Source: Rubrivivax gelatinosus | Lineage (GTDB): Bacteria > Pseudomonadota > Gammaproteobacteria > Burkholderiales > Burkholderiaceae_C | DNA length: 64,000 nt | Reading direction: 5' to 3' | Assembly (NCBI RefSeq): GCF_004340905.1 | Contig: NZ_SLXD01000002.1 | Location: forward strand, 124,001 to 188,000 | Part shown: in pieces, positions 30,592 to 41,889 of the stretch | Layout of the letters: each line of letters opens with the position of its first letter | Numbering within the stretch: the first letter of the stretch is position 1 | The notes under the pieces: model-generated | What the model saw: the letters and a program-made list of their open reading frames with translations, nothing else | The model's database searches: none | Told to the model about the DNA's origin: nothing | Made by a program: the position numbers and the translations under genes

Positions 30592-33159
30592 TCAGCGGCC
30601 ATCCCTGCCGCCGCGCAGGTCCAAGCCCAGCCGGCGCAGGGCCGGCCCGAGCGCCTGGCGCGTGCGCCAGTACGCGGCCCAGGGATCCTCGCGCTCCAGG
30701 GCCAGGTGCTCGCGGGCGTCGGCCAGCGTCCAGTGGTCGCCGCCACGCAGTTCGGGCAATGCGTCCCAGGACACCGGGATCGACACACCCAGCCCCGGCC
30801 GCGCGCGCGCCGAGAAGGCGGCCACCGTCGTCGCGCCTTCGCCGTTGCGCAGCCAGTCGACGAAGATGCGGCCGACGCGGTTGGCCGGCCCGCTGCGCAC
30901 GACGAAACGCTCCGGCACCTGTTCGGCGAGGTGGGCGACGACGGCGCGCGAGAAGGGCTTGACGACGTCGACCGGCGCACGCGGCGCGATCGGCACGACG
31001 ACGTGCAGGCCCTTGCCGCCGCTGGTCTTCAGCCACGCGGCCAGTCCCAGCTCGTCAAGCAGCGTGCGCACCAGCAGCGCGCCTTCGCGCACCGCGGCGA
31101 AGGCCACGCCCTGGCCGGGGTCGAGGTCGAAGACGATGCGGTCGGGTTTGGCGATCGTGCGCTTCGTCGTGTTCCAGGTGTGGAACTCGACGGCGTTCAT
31201 CTGCGCCGCCGACAGCAGCGCCTGGGCCGTACGGATCTCCATCAGCGGCTCGTGGCCGGGCCACAGCGCCGGGTCGAGCTGCACGAGACCGGGGATCTCG
31301 CTGCGTTCGGCATGTTTCTGGAAGAACACCGGCCGGCCGACGCCTTGTGGCGCACGCAGCAGCGCGACCGGCCGCCCCGACAGGTGCGGCAGCATGCGTT
31401 CGGCGATGGCGTCGTACCAGCGCAGCAGGTCCAGCTTGCTCAGGCCGCTGGCCTGGTCGACGATGCGTTCGCCGTGCGTGATGCGCACGCGGGCGATGCG
31501 GCCGCTGGACGAGGCGGTGCGCGCGGCGCTGGGCACGGTGTCGGGCGCGACGGCGCGCTCGCGCACGACCTGCGCCGCAGGCTTGTCTTCGCGCACGCCG
31601 AGGTAGACCGCGTGGCGCACGCTGCCGCCGGACGTCCATTCGGCAAACTCGACCTCGACGACGAGCTCCGGCCGCACCCAGCGTTCCAGGCCAGGGCCGC
31701 GGCGGCTCCAGCGGCCCGGTGCAGGCGCCCCGGCGGCGAACGCCGGCGCGGCGGCGGCCAGCGGCTGCAGCCGCGTGAACAAGGCCCGCGCCGCGCGCGT
31801 GTCCCAGCCGGTGCCGACGTTGCCGGCGTGCACGAGGCGGCCGTCGGCGCCGTGCACGGCGAGGATCAGGCTGCCGATCTCGCCGCTGGCGTTGGCGCGC
31901 TCGGTGTAGCCGGCGACGACGAACTCCTGTCGCCGGCGGCATTTCAGCTTCAGCCAGTCGGCGCTGCGCATCGAGCGGTACGGGGCGTCGCGGCGTTTGG
32001 CGATCACGCCTTCGAGCTGGCGTTCGCAGGCCGTCGCCAGCGCGCCGGAGCCGCCGGGCGGCAGCTCGGCGGAGAAACGCACGCCGTCCAGCGGGTGTTC
32101 GTCCAGCAGCGACTGCAGCAGCGCGCGCCGCGTGTCCAGCGCCAGCTCGCGCAGGTCGCGGCCCTGCACGTAGGGCAGGTCGAACACGAAATAGACCAGC
32201 TCCGCCCGGCCGCGGCCGTCGAAGGCGTTCTGCAGCGCATTGAAGTCGGCGGCAGCACCCGCGCCGAGCGCGACCAGTTCGCCGTCAATCCAGGCCGACT
32301 GCAGGCCCAGGCCTTTCAGCGCCGCGGCCAGCCCCGGCAGCTTGTCGGTCCAGTCGTGGCCGTTGCGCGTGAACAGCCGCGGCACCCCGCGGCGGATGCG
32401 CGCCAGCAGCCGGTAGCCGTCGAACTTGGTCTCGTAGAGCCAGCTGCCGGCGGCCGGCGCCGCCGAGGCCAGCGTCGCGAGTTGCGGCGCCAGCGTCTCG
32501 GGCTGCGGCGCCTTGGGCGCGACGCTGTCCAGCGCGAGTGCGGCGCGGCTCTGCCGGCGCCGGGGCCGCGGTGTGTCGGCGACCCTCCCGGCGACGCTGT
32601 CGGGCTGTGCGGCGACGACGTCGTACTCGCCGCGGGGCCGCGCCCGGGCATCGTGTTTCTTGAACAGCAGCCAGTTCTCGCCGCGTTCACCGGCCTTGGG
32701 CTTCAAACGCACCAGTTCCCACGCGCCCTGGAGCTTCTCGCCGTCGAGCTCGAACGGCAGCTTGCCGGCGGCCAGCGCGGCGCGGGGTTCGGCCAGCGGC
32801 GCCCAGCGGCCCCGGTCCCAGACGATGACCCGGCCCGCGCCGTAATGGCCCACGGGGATCGTGCCCTCGAAGTCGGCGTAGGCCAGCGGGTGGTCCTCGG
32901 TGCGCACCGCCATGCGCTTGTCGGCCGGGTCCAGGCTGGGCCCCTTGGGCACGGCCCAGGACAGCAGCACGCCGTCGAGCTCCAGCCGGAAGTCGTAGTG
33001 CAGCCGCGTCGCGTCGTGTTTCTGGACGACGAAACGGCCAAGGTCGGTGCCGGGCCGCGGCGCGTCGGCGCCGGGCTCGGGCGTCGCGCGCAAGTCGCGG
33101 CGCTCGCGGTAGCGATGCAGCGGGTCGTGGGCCGGGGCACGGGCGGCGGTGCGGGGCAT
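30592..33159 (-). CDS. ligD: DNA ligase D (phosphoesterase-ligase-polymerase)
   Basis: An 855-residue LigD with the Pseudomonas-type order. Residues 15-190: 3'-phosphoesterase (FVVQKHDATRLHYDFRLELD, GHYGAGRVIVWD). 235-535: ATP-dependent ligase with the adenylation site ETKFDGYR (Lys245), WIDGELV and GVIAKR. 560-850: AEP-type polymerase/primase (FDLDPG, TSGGKGLHV). It repairs double-strand breaks by non-homologous end joining, normally with Ku, whose gene is not in this window. Start ATG 33159 has no ribosome site and is 12 bases from a -12 box. Confidence 0.92.
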   Translation of the reverse strand: MPRTAARAPAHDPLHRYRERRDLRATPEPGADAPRPGTDLGRFVVQKHDATRLHYDFRLELDGVLLSWAVPKGPSLDPADKRMAVRTEDHPLAYADFEGTIPVGHYGAGRVIVWDRGRWAPLAEPRAALAAGKLPFELDGEKLQGAWELVRLKPKAGERGENWLLFKKHDARARPRGEYDVVAAQPDSVAGRVADTPRPRRRQSRAALALDSVAPKAPQPETLAPQLATLASAAPAAGSWLYETKFDGYRLLARIRRGVPRLFTRNGHDWTDKLPGLAAALKGLGLQSAWIDGELVALGAGAAADFNALQNAFDGRGRAELVYFVFDLPYVQGRDLRELALDTRRALLQSLLDEHPLDGVRFSAELPPGGSGALATACERQLEGVIAKRRDAPYRSMRSADWLKLKCRRRQEFVVAGYTERANASGEIGSLILAVHGADGRLVHAGNVGTGWDTRAARALFTRLQPLAAAAPAFAAGAPAPGRWSRRGPGLERWVRPELVVEVEFAEWTSGGSVRHAVYLGVREDKPAAQVVRERAVAPDTVPSAARTASSSGRIARVRITHGERIVDQASGLSKLDLLRWYDAIAERMLPHLSGRPVALLRAPQGVGRPVFFQKHAERSEIPGLVQLDPALWPGHEPLMEIRTAQALLSAAQMNAVEFHTWNTTKRTIAKPDRIVFDLDPGQGVAFAAVREGALLVRTLLDELGLAAWLKTSGGKGLHVVVPIAPRAPVDVVKPFSRAVVAHLAEQVPERFVVRSGPANRVGRIFVDWLRNGEGATTVAAFSARARPGLGVSIPVSWDALPELRGGDHWTLADAREHLALEREDPWAAYWRTRQALGPALRRLGLDLRGGRDGR

Positions 33160-33170
33160 GCGCGGTGTCG

Positions 33171-33184
33171 GCAAACCCCGCACC
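33171..33184 (-). promoter_or_regulatory. Sigma-54 type element for ligD (leaderless?)
   Basis: Minus strand GGTGC-GGGGT-TTGC, exact spacing, one or two -24 mismatches. The -12 C is 12 bases before ATG 33159. Confidence 0.5.
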
Positions 33185-33261
33185 CGGCGCTTGTGCTGAC
33201 GCAAGCACGCCAGCGCCGACACGGGCACAATCGCGCCGTCGTTTATACCCCGCCCCGTATC

Positions 33262-33624
33262 ATGACCGAGTCCTATCGCGATCTGACCGCCTCCATCTCC
33301 GCGTCGCTCGCCAAGCTGCGTGCCGACATCCCCGAGACCACGCGCGGCTTCTCGGCGCTGGCGATGGCGGCCACCAAGACCGGCACGCTGGACAAGAAGA
33401 CCAAGGAACTGATCGCGATGGCGCTGTCGGTCGGAGCGCGCTGCGATCCCTGCGTCGGCTTCCATGCCGACGCCCTGGTCAAGCTCGGCTGCACGCGTGC
33501 CGAGTTCGAGGAGATGCTGGGCCTGTGTGTCTACATGGGCGGCGGGCCGTCGCTGATGTACGCCGCCAAGGCGCTTCAGGCGTACGAGGAGTTCGGCGGC
33601 GAACGCGCGGCGCCGGCCGCTTGA
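33262..33624 (+). CDS. AhpD-like/carboxymuconolactone decarboxylase-fold protein
   Basis: A 120-residue all-helical protein with the redox motif CDPCVGFH (Cys61, Cys64, His68), the CxxC plus His signature of the alkylhydroperoxidase D family. Likely a small peroxidase or disulfide-exchange protein. Start ATG 33262; no obvious ribosome site, perhaps within the GTATC upstream. Divergent from ligD. Confidence 0.85.
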   Translation: MTESYRDLTASISASLAKLRADIPETTRGFSALAMAATKTGTLDKKTKELIAMALSVGARCDPCVGFHADALVKLGCTRAEFEEMLGLCVYMGGGPSLMYAAKALQAYEEFGGERAAPAA

Positions 33625-33731
33625 GCCCGCGGCGGCCGGGCCGGTACGGCTGCCGATAACATCGGCGCCATGACTGTCCGCGCCTCGCGCCGCATCTGCG
33701 GCCCGTTCCGCGCCGGGGTGGAGGGCCGCTG

Positions 33732-34613
33732 ATGCAGGTCGCCGCCAACGGCATCGCCCTCGAAGTCGACGACCGCGGCCCGCCCGACGGCGTCCCGCTG
33801 GTCCTGGTGATGGGGCTGGGCATGCAGCTCACGGCCTGGCCCGAGGAGTTCGTGCAGCAGCTCGTGGAGCGGGGCTTCCGTGTCGTGCGTTTCGACAACC
33901 GCGACGCCGGCCTCAGCCAGGGTTTCGACGCCCTGGGCGTGCCCAACCTGGCGATCGCCGGCATCCGCTATGCGCTGCACCTGCCTTCACGCTCGCCGTA
34001 CCGGCTGGCCGACATGGCCGCCGACACGCTGGGCGTGATGGACGCGCTGGGGCTGGCCTCGGCGCACCTGTGCGGCGCGTCCATGGGCGGCATGATCGCC
34101 CAGCACATCGCCGCGCGCCGCCCCGAACGCGTGCGCAGCCTGGTGCTGATGATGACGACCTCGGGCGCACGCGGCCTGCCGCAGCCCACGCTGCGGGCGC
34201 GCCAGGCGCTGCTCTCGCGGCCGGCCGACAACTCGCGTGCCGCGATCGTCGCCCACCTGGAGCGCGTGATGCAGCGCATCGGCAGCCCCGGCTACCCGCC
34301 CGACCCGGCGGTGATGCACCGCCGCTTCGAGGAAGCCGTCGACCGCGCCTGGCGCCCGGGCGGCACGGCGCGTCAGATCGCCGCCGTGATCGCCGACGGC
34401 GATCGCACGCCGATGCTGGGTGCGATCCGCGCCCCGACCGCCGTGCTGCATGGCCGTGCCGACCCGCTGGTGCCGCCGGCGGCGGCACACGACCTGGGCG
34501 TCAAGATCCGGGGCGCGCAGGTCGAGATCCTCGACGGCATGGGCCATGACCTGCCGGCACCGCTGCTGCCGCGTTTCGCCGACCTGATCGCGAAGAACTC
34601 ACGCCGCGCCTGA
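33732..34613 (+). CDS. Alpha/beta hydrolase
   Basis: A 293-residue alpha/beta hydrolase. HGxx-like loop VMGLGMQ, nucleophile GASMGG (Ser about 115), acid in HGRADPL and catalytic His in GMGHDLP. The fold and the DNRDAGLS loop resemble epoxide hydrolase/haloalkane dehalogenase relatives and polyketide-type esterases. Start ATG 33732 is preceded by GGAGGG. Followed 78 bases later by a second, unrelated hydrolase; a shared transcript is possible. Confidence 0.8.
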   Translation: MQVAANGIALEVDDRGPPDGVPLVLVMGLGMQLTAWPEEFVQQLVERGFRVVRFDNRDAGLSQGFDALGVPNLAIAGIRYALHLPSRSPYRLADMAADTLGVMDALGLASAHLCGASMGGMIAQHIAARRPERVRSLVLMMTTSGARGLPQPTLRARQALLSRPADNSRAAIVAHLERVMQRIGSPGYPPDPAVMHRRFEEAVDRAWRPGGTARQIAAVIADGDRTPMLGAIRAPTAVLHGRADPLVPPAAAHDLGVKIRGAQVEILDGMGHDLPAPLLPRFADLIAKNSRRA

Positions 34614-34691
34614 CCGGCCTGCGGCCACACTGCCCGGTTCGGCCGAAGGTGGCCCAGCATCATCTTTCGCCCCCACGACCCGGAGACGAGC

Positions 34692-35498
34692 TTGGACCTG
34701 CGACGCCGCCACCACGTCAGCTTCAAAGGACGCGACGATGCCCCGCTCTGCATCGTCTTCGCCCACGGTTTCGGCACCGATCAGCGGGCCTGGGACGCGA
34801 TCTGGCCCGCGTTCGCCGAGGACTTCCGCATCGTGCTCTACGACCACGCCGGGGCCGGGAGCTGCGACCCGGCGGCGTTCGAGCAGCACCGCTACCTGAC
34901 GATGGACGCCTATGCGCGCGACCTCAGCGCGCTGCTGGACGAACTGGGCCTGCGCGAGGTCGTCTTCGTCGGCCATTCGATGGGCTCGATCACCGGCATC
35001 CTGGCGGCCATCGCGCGGCCCGAGCAGTTCTCGCGCCTGGTGTGCATCGGCGCGTCGGCACGTTACCTCGACGCCCCGGGCTACCGCGGCGGCTTCCGCG
35101 AAGAAGACCTCCACGCGCTGTACCGCGAGGTCACGGTCGGCCGCGACCGCTGGGCCGATCAGTTCGCGCCGCAGGCGATGGGCAACCGGGACCGGCCGGA
35201 ACTCGCCGAACACTTCGCCCGGACGATCAAGAGCGTGCCGGCGGACGCCATCCTCACCGTGCTGTGCTCGATCTTCCAGTCCGACTACCGCGACACCGTC
35301 GGACGGCTGGCGCGCCCGCTGCTGCTGCTGCAGACACGCGAGGACGCGGCGGTGCCGCCCGAGGCCGCCGAGTACCTGCACGGCGCGGTGCCCGGCAGCG
35401 AGCTGGTGATCCTGGACGCCGAGGGCCATCTGCCGCACATCAGCGCGCCGCAGCGTGTCGTCGAGGCCATGCAGGATTTCGTGCGCGCCGCACCCTGA
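34692..35498 (+). CDS. RsbQ/KAI2-like alpha/beta hydrolase
   Basis: A 268-residue hydrolase of the RsbQ/D14/KAI2 type: FAHGFGTDQRAWD, YDHAGAGSCDP, nucleophile FVGHSMGS (Ser about 96), acid in TREDAAVPPE and His in EGHLPHIS. In Bacillus, RsbQ activates the energy-stress phosphatase RsbP; no RsbP-like partner is adjacent here. The start is TTG 34692 with GGAG upstream; no ATG gives the full N-terminal strand. It closes 40 bases before dusA. Confidence 0.85.
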   Translation: MDLRRRHHVSFKGRDDAPLCIVFAHGFGTDQRAWDAIWPAFAEDFRIVLYDHAGAGSCDPAAFEQHRYLTMDAYARDLSALLDELGLREVVFVGHSMGSITGILAAIARPEQFSRLVCIGASARYLDAPGYRGGFREEDLHALYREVTVGRDRWADQFAPQAMGNRDRPELAEHFARTIKSVPADAILTVLCSIFQSDYRDTVGRLARPLLLLQTREDAAVPPEAAEYLHGAVPGSELVILDAEGHLPHISAPQRVVEAMQDFVRAAP

Positions 35499-35538
35499 GA
35501 CAATCAAGGGTTGCGCCCCACGGCGCCAGAGCCCCGCG

Positions 35539-36567
35539 ATGTCTGCCGTTCCTGCCCCTGTTCCTGCCGTCGACCCCAGCCCCTGGCGCCTGTGCGTGGC
35601 GCCGATGCTCGACTGGACGGACCGCCACTGCCGCCACTTCCACCGCCTGCTGACGCGGCACGCACGCCTGTACACCGAGATGGTGACCACCGGCGCACTG
35701 CTGCACGGCGACCAGCCGCGGCACCTGGACTTCGGCGACGAGGAACATCCGGTGGCGCTGCAGCTCGGCGGCAGCGAACCCGCCGACCTGGCCGCCTGCG
35801 CCAAGCTGGCCGAACGCTGGGGCTACGACGAGGTCAACCTGAACTGCGGCTGCCCCAGCCCGCGCGTGCAGCGCGGTGCTTTCGGCGCCTGCCTGATGAA
35901 CGAGCCGGCGCTGGTCGCCGACGCGGTGAAGGCGATGCGCGACGCGGTGTCGCTGCCGGTGACCGTCAAACACCGCATCGGCCTGGGCCAGGACGAGAGT
36001 TACGGCTTCGTGCGCGACTTCGTCGGCACCGTGGCCGCCGCCGGCTGCGAGGTCTTCATCGTGCACGCGCGCAACGCCTGGCTCGAAGGCCTGAGCCCGA
36101 AGGAGAACCGCGACATCCCGCCGCTGCGCTACGAGGTCGCGCAGCGGCTGAAGGCCGAGTTCCCGCAGCTCACCATCGTCGTCAACGGCGGCATCGCCGG
36201 CGACGAGGCGATCGCCGCGCAGCTCGCCCACGTCGACGGCGTGATGGTCGGCCGCGCCGCGTATCACGAGCCCTGGACGCTCTCGACCTGGGACGAACGT
36301 TTCTTCGGTGAGCCCGCGCCGGCGCAGGACCGTGCGGCCGTGGAGCTGGCGATGGTGCGCTACATGGAGCGCCAGGCCGCCGCTGGCGTGCCCTGGGCAC
36401 ACGTCGCGCGCCACATGCTGGGGCTGTGGAACGGCGAAGCCGGCGCGCGGCGCTGGCGCCAGGTCTGGTCGGACCATCGCCTGAAAGGCGAGCCGGCGGC
36501 CGTCGTGCACGCACTGGCGCAGCGGCCGGCACGCCCGGCGCTGGAGTCGGCCAACCCGGCGGCTTGA
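35539..36567 (+). CDS. dusA: tRNA-dihydrouridine synthase A
   Basis: A 342-residue FMN TIM-barrel enzyme reducing uridines 20 and 20a of tRNA with NADPH. Diagnostic blocks: VAPMLDWTDRHCR, YTEMVTTGAL, NLNCGCPSPRVQRGAFGACLM (catalytic Cys in the loop), VKHRIG, HARNAWLEGLSPKENR and NGGI. Length and C-terminal helices match DusA. Start ATG 35539; there is only a weak ribosome site. Confidence 0.93.
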   Translation: MSAVPAPVPAVDPSPWRLCVAPMLDWTDRHCRHFHRLLTRHARLYTEMVTTGALLHGDQPRHLDFGDEEHPVALQLGGSEPADLAACAKLAERWGYDEVNLNCGCPSPRVQRGAFGACLMNEPALVADAVKAMRDAVSLPVTVKHRIGLGQDESYGFVRDFVGTVAAAGCEVFIVHARNAWLEGLSPKENRDIPPLRYEVAQRLKAEFPQLTIVVNGGIAGDEAIAAQLAHVDGVMVGRAAYHEPWTLSTWDERFFGEPAPAQDRAAVELAMVRYMERQAAAGVPWAHVARHMLGLWNGEAGARRWRQVWSDHRLKGEPAAVVHALAQRPARPALESANPAA

Positions 36568-36641
36568 CATTCGGCAGCCGCGAGCGCGACGCCGCGACGT
36601 AGCATGCAGGCATCGCCGGAGCCACAACCGCCGGCGGCACG

Positions 36642-36669
36642 AGGCCGGCCGCCCCGCGGGTGCCGGCCT
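36642..36669. other. Hairpin in the 147-bp leader before mtnP
   Basis: 8-bp arms AGGCCGGC / GCCGGCCT. The whole gap (36568-36714) shows no SAM-riboswitch consensus that I could recognise, only this stem. Confidence 0.25.
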
Positions 36670-36714
36670 TCCTCGTTCCCGACTCCGCCGCCTGCCGCGG
36701 CGCTTCGACGACCT

Positions 36715-38668
<1,954 letters not shown>

Positions 38669-38672
<4 letters not shown>

Positions 38673-39328
38673 GCGTGCCTTTCGTCGAGGTCGCCGCACG
38701 CGAGGACGCCGCCGCCGCGGTGCGGCTGCTCGACGCGCGTGGCCTGAACCGCGGCAGCACCGGCAACCTCAGCGTGCGCTGCGGCGACGCGATGCTGATC
38801 ACGCCGACCGGCATGGGCTCGGAGGTCCGTGGCGAGGACTTCGTGCGGGTCTTCCTCGCCGACGGTCGTGTCGAAGGCACCTGGCAGCCGTCGTCGGAAT
38901 GGCATTTCCACCAGGCGGTCTACCGCGCCCGGCCGGACCTCAACGCCGTCGTGCACACGCATTCGCCGAACGCCACCGCGCTGGCCTGCCTGGACCGGCC
39001 GCTGCCGGCCTTCCACTACATGATCGCGGTGGCCGGCGGCGACACGGTGCCGCTGGTGCCGTACCACACCTTCGGCACCGAGGCGCTGTCGGCGGCGGTC
39101 GGCGAGGCGATGGCCGAGCGCAAGGCCTGCCTGCTGGCGCACCACGGCCTGGTGGCCGCGGGCGCGACGCTGGCCGAGGCAATGAAGGTCTGCCAGGAGA
39201 TCGAGTCGCTGTGCGAGGTCTACCTGAAGGCGCTGGCGGTGGCCGAGCCGCGGGTGCTGGGCCGTGCCGAGATGGACGAGGTCGTCGCCCGGTTCAGGAG
39301 CTACGGCCGCAACGCACGCCGCGGCTGA
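38669..39328 (+). CDS. Class II aldolase (Ald2-type, DHAP shunt)
   Basis: A 219-residue zinc class II aldolase/adducin-domain protein. Gly-rich phosphate site STGNLSVR, catalytic Glu77 in SSEWHFH, zinc ligands His96 and His98 (HTHSP) and HHG at 158-160. MtnB dehydratase is homologous, so that alternative exists, but no mtnC/mtnD/mtnX genes follow. The mtnP-mtnA-aldolase order instead matches the DHAP shunt, where the aldolase makes DHAP plus methylthioacetaldehyde (from MTA) or acetaldehyde (from 5'-deoxyadenosine). ATGA-coupled to mtnA. Confidence 0.8.
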
Positions 39329-39465
39329 AGGCGTAGGACGGCGCGCACAGCGGGTGGCGGCCGCCGCCGATGGTGCCGCCCGCCCTCGACGTCCAGACTT
39401 GTTTCAAAGCCCCTCGCCGGCCGCATCCGTGGCTTGCGCAGGGTGCTCGTTGCAAGGAGCTGGAC

Positions 39466-39690
39466 ATGACGAACGTTTCGCGATCCTTCACCCTCGGTGC
39501 GCTGGCGGTCTCGGTGGCCGCGCTGGTCGGCTGTTCCGGCATGTCGACGCATCAGCGTGACACGGCGGTCGGTGCCGGCATCGGCGGCGTCGCCGGCGCG
39601 GTGCTGACCGGTGGCAGCACCGCCGGCACGATCGGCGGCGCCGCGGTCGGCGGCGTCATCGGCCACGAAACCAGCAAGGACAAGAAGTAA
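39466..39690 (+). CDS. Small glycine-zipper lipoprotein (OsmB-like)
   Basis: A 74-residue lipoprotein: signal peptide with lipobox LVGCSG, then a Gly-zipper (AVGAGIGGVAGAVLTGG, GGAAVGGVIG) and a lysine-rich end. It resembles OsmB and Rcs-type osmotic-stress lipoproteins. Start ATG 39466 with AAGGAG. A GG-N9-GC element upstream is one base short for a sigma-54 promoter. It is convergent with the EamA transporter. Confidence 0.8.
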   Translation: MTNVSRSFTLGALAVSVAALVGCSGMSTHQRDTAVGAGIGGVAGAVLTGGSTAGTIGGAAVGGVIGHETSKDKK

Positions 39691-39694
39691 GGCT

Positions 39695-40594
39695 TCAGCG
39701 CCGCGCTGGCCAGGTGGCAAGCAGCAGCCCGGCCAGCGCCAGCGCAAACGCTGCCGCGTGGCCGGCGCCGAAGTGCTCGCCGAGGAAGACGACGCCGACC
39801 AGCGCCGCGCTCACCGGCAGCATCACGGTGAAGACACCGGCCTGCGAAGCCGGCACGTGGCGCAGCCCGGCCATCCACAGCCAGACCGTCACCATGCTGG
39901 CGGCGATGGCGTAGAAGACCAGCAGTGCCCAGGTGCCCGACGCCACGGCTCGGAAGTCGAAGCTCAGCGCCTGCCAGACGCCGAACGGCGTCACCAGCGC
40001 CAGCCCCCAGAGGTTGATCAGCGCGCTGATGCGTTTGGGCGAGACGTTGCCGGTGAGGCGCTTGCCGATGACGACGTAGCTCGCCTCGCAGACGACGGCG
40101 CCCAGCAGCAGCGCGTAGCCCCACCAGGGCGCACCGGCCTCGGCACTGCCGGCCGGTGCCTTGGCCAGCGCCAGCAGCGCGATGCCGGCGACCGCCAGCA
40201 CGATGGCCGCCATCACGCGCCGCGAGATGCGCTCGCCCAGGAAGAGCCGCGACAGGATCGCCACCGCGGCGGGAATAGCCGCCATCACGACGCCGGCGGC
40301 CAGCGCCGAGGTCGCCTTGACGCCGAACAGCATGCAGATGCTGAACAGGAAGTTGCCGAGGAAACTCTCCCAGAACAGCAGCTTGCGGTCGTGCGCCGAC
40401 AAGGGCGCTTCGTCGGCCGGGCGTTTGACCCAGTGCGCCATCGCCACCGCGGCGATGCCGAAACGCAGCCAGGCGAGCAGGAACACGGGCAGGGCCGCGA
40501 CCAGCAGGCGCGACAGGCCGACGTAACAGCCGACCAGCGCCATGCCGGAGGCCAGGCTGGCATAGGCCAGCAGCGGAACACGGGAAGGGGACAT
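39695..40594 (-). CDS. EamA/DMT-family transporter
   Basis: A 299-residue ten-helix transporter with the two EamA repeats (first about residues 8-140, second about 155-295; RLFLGERISRRV, VVFLGEHFGAGH repeat-end motifs). Exporters of amino acids or metabolites are typical. ATG 40594 overlaps the glutamine-synthetase-like stop (TGATG), so it is the last gene of the polyamine supra-operon. It may expel an intermediate or a side product (inference). Confidence 0.8.
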   Translation of the reverse strand: MSPSRVPLLAYASLASGMALVGCYVGLSRLLVAALPVFLLAWLRFGIAAVAMAHWVKRPADEAPLSAHDRKLLFWESFLGNFLFSICMLFGVKATSALAAGVVMAAIPAAVAILSRLFLGERISRRVMAAIVLAVAGIALLALAKAPAGSAEAGAPWWGYALLLGAVVCEASYVVIGKRLTGNVSPKRISALINLWGLALVTPFGVWQALSFDFRAVASGTWALLVFYAIAASMVTVWLWMAGLRHVPASQAGVFTVMLPVSAALVGVVFLGEHFGAGHAAAFALALAGLLLATWPARR

Positions 40595-41889
40595 CAGAAA
40601 ACGGCGGCGTAGCGCTCCAGTTCCCAGCCGCTGACGTGGCGCGCGTACTCGGTCCATTCAGCGCGCTTGAGGCGCAGGAACTCGGGGCCCAGCGTGGGGC
40701 CGAGCGCGCCCAGCACCACCGGGTCGGCGGCCAGCGCGTCCAGCGCCTCGGCCAGCGATTGCGGCAGCAGGCCGATGCCGCGCGCGCGCATCGTCGCCAG
40801 ATCGAGCGCGAACAGGTCGTCGTCGACCGCGGGCGGCGGCACCAGGCCGCGTTCGAGGCCGTCGAGCCCGGCGGCGATCAGCGCCGCGGTGGCCAGGTAC
40901 GGGTTGGCGCTGGCGTCGGGCAGCCGCCACTCGAAGCGGCCGGACAGGGTGCGCACGAGCGCGGTGCGATTGTTGGGGCCGTGGGCGATGCAGGCCGGCG
41001 CCCAGGTCGTGCCCGACAGCGATTCGCCGACGGTCAGCCGCTTGTAGGAGTTGACGGTGGGCGCGGCGAGTGCCGCCAGCGCCGGCGCGTGCGCCAGCAC
41101 GCCGGCGATGAAGGCCGGCAGCATCTCGGCCGCCAGCTCGGCGCCGCGCCACAGCGAGACGTGGAAATGCAGCCCGCTGCCCGGCTGGTCGGCAAAGGGC
41201 TTGGGCATCATCGAGAAGACCAGCCCGCGCTCCTCGGCCAGCGCGTGTGCGGCCAGCTTGAACAGCATCAGGTGGTCGCAGCTGGCCAGCGCCTCGTCGT
41301 GGGCGAAGTTGACTTCGTACTGGCCGTGGGCGTCCTCGTGGTCGATCTGCAGCACGTCCAGCCCGGCGTCGGCCAGCGCGCAAGACAGCGCGTGCAGGAA
41401 ACCGTGGTGGCGCGGCAGCGACTTCAGGTCGTACGAGGGTTTGTCCAGGCGGTCGGCGTCGTCGGCCGGCAGCCAGCGGCCGGCGTCGTCGCGCTTCAAC
41501 AGGAAGAACTCGGGCTCGATGCCGGTCTGCATCGTGAGCCCGTGCGCGGCCAGGCGTTCGCGGGCGCGGCGCAGCACCTGGCGCGGGCAGCCGTCGAAAG
41601 GCTCGCCGGCCACGAAACCGTCGCCGACCAGGCGCGCGACACCCGGCCACCAGGGCAGGGGCAGGGCGGTCGCGGCGTCGCCGCGGGCGTAGTACTCGGA
41701 GCGCGGGCCGCAGCGCGGCAGCGCCGTGCCCCAGATCGACGGCCCGGCGAAACCGGCGCCGGTGGCGAGCACCTCGTCCAGGTGCGCCAGCGGCACCAGC
41801 TTGCCCTTGGCGACGCCGTGCACGTCGGTGAACTGGACCAGCAGCGTGTGCACGCCGACGGCTTCGAGCCGCTCGTGCAGCGGCTTCAT
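40594..41889 (-). CDS. Glutamine synthetase family protein (second GS-like gamma-glutamylation enzyme)
   Basis: A 431-residue glutamine-synthetase fold protein different from PuuA at 50437. Beta-grasp start FTDVHGVAKGKLVPL, then the metal/ATP blocks GIEPEFFLL, HEDAHGQYEVNF, GLHFHVSLW, NSYKR, NNRTALVR and FEWRLPDASANPYL. All active-site residues seem present. Such enzymes glutamylate amines (GlnT-, GlnA3-type, gamma-glutamyl-polyamine or -ethanolamine synthetases). It overlaps the aldehyde dehydrogenase gene by ATGA. Its amine may be spermidine or a mono-amine, given that PuuA would serve putrescine. Confidence 0.8.
   Translation of the reverse strand: MKPLHERLEAVGVHTLLVQFTDVHGVAKGKLVPLAHLDEVLATGAGFAGPSIWGTALPRCGPRSEYYARGDAATALPLPWWPGVARLVGDGFVAGEPFDGCPRQVLRRARERLAAHGLTMQTGIEPEFFLLKRDDAGRWLPADDADRLDKPSYDLKSLPRHHGFLHALSCALADAGLDVLQIDHEDAHGQYEVNFAHDEALASCDHLMLFKLAAHALAEERGLVFSMMPKPFADQPGSGLHFHVSLWRGAELAAEMLPAFIAGVLAHAPALAALAAPTVNSYKRLTVGESLSGTTWAPACIAHGPNNRTALVRTLSGRFEWRLPDASANPYLATAALIAAGLDGLERGLVPPPAVDDDLFALDLATMRARGIGLLPQSLAEALDALAADPVVLGALGPTLGPEFLRLKRAEWTEYARHVSGWELERYAAVF

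Noticed and set aside
36568..36714. SAM or adenosyl riboswitch before mtnP
   Set aside because: The leader shows one GC stem but none of the conserved riboswitch cores; no basis for a call.
39443..39453. GG...TTGC before the OsmB-like lipoprotein
   Set aside because: Spacing is one base short and the -24 box is poor.
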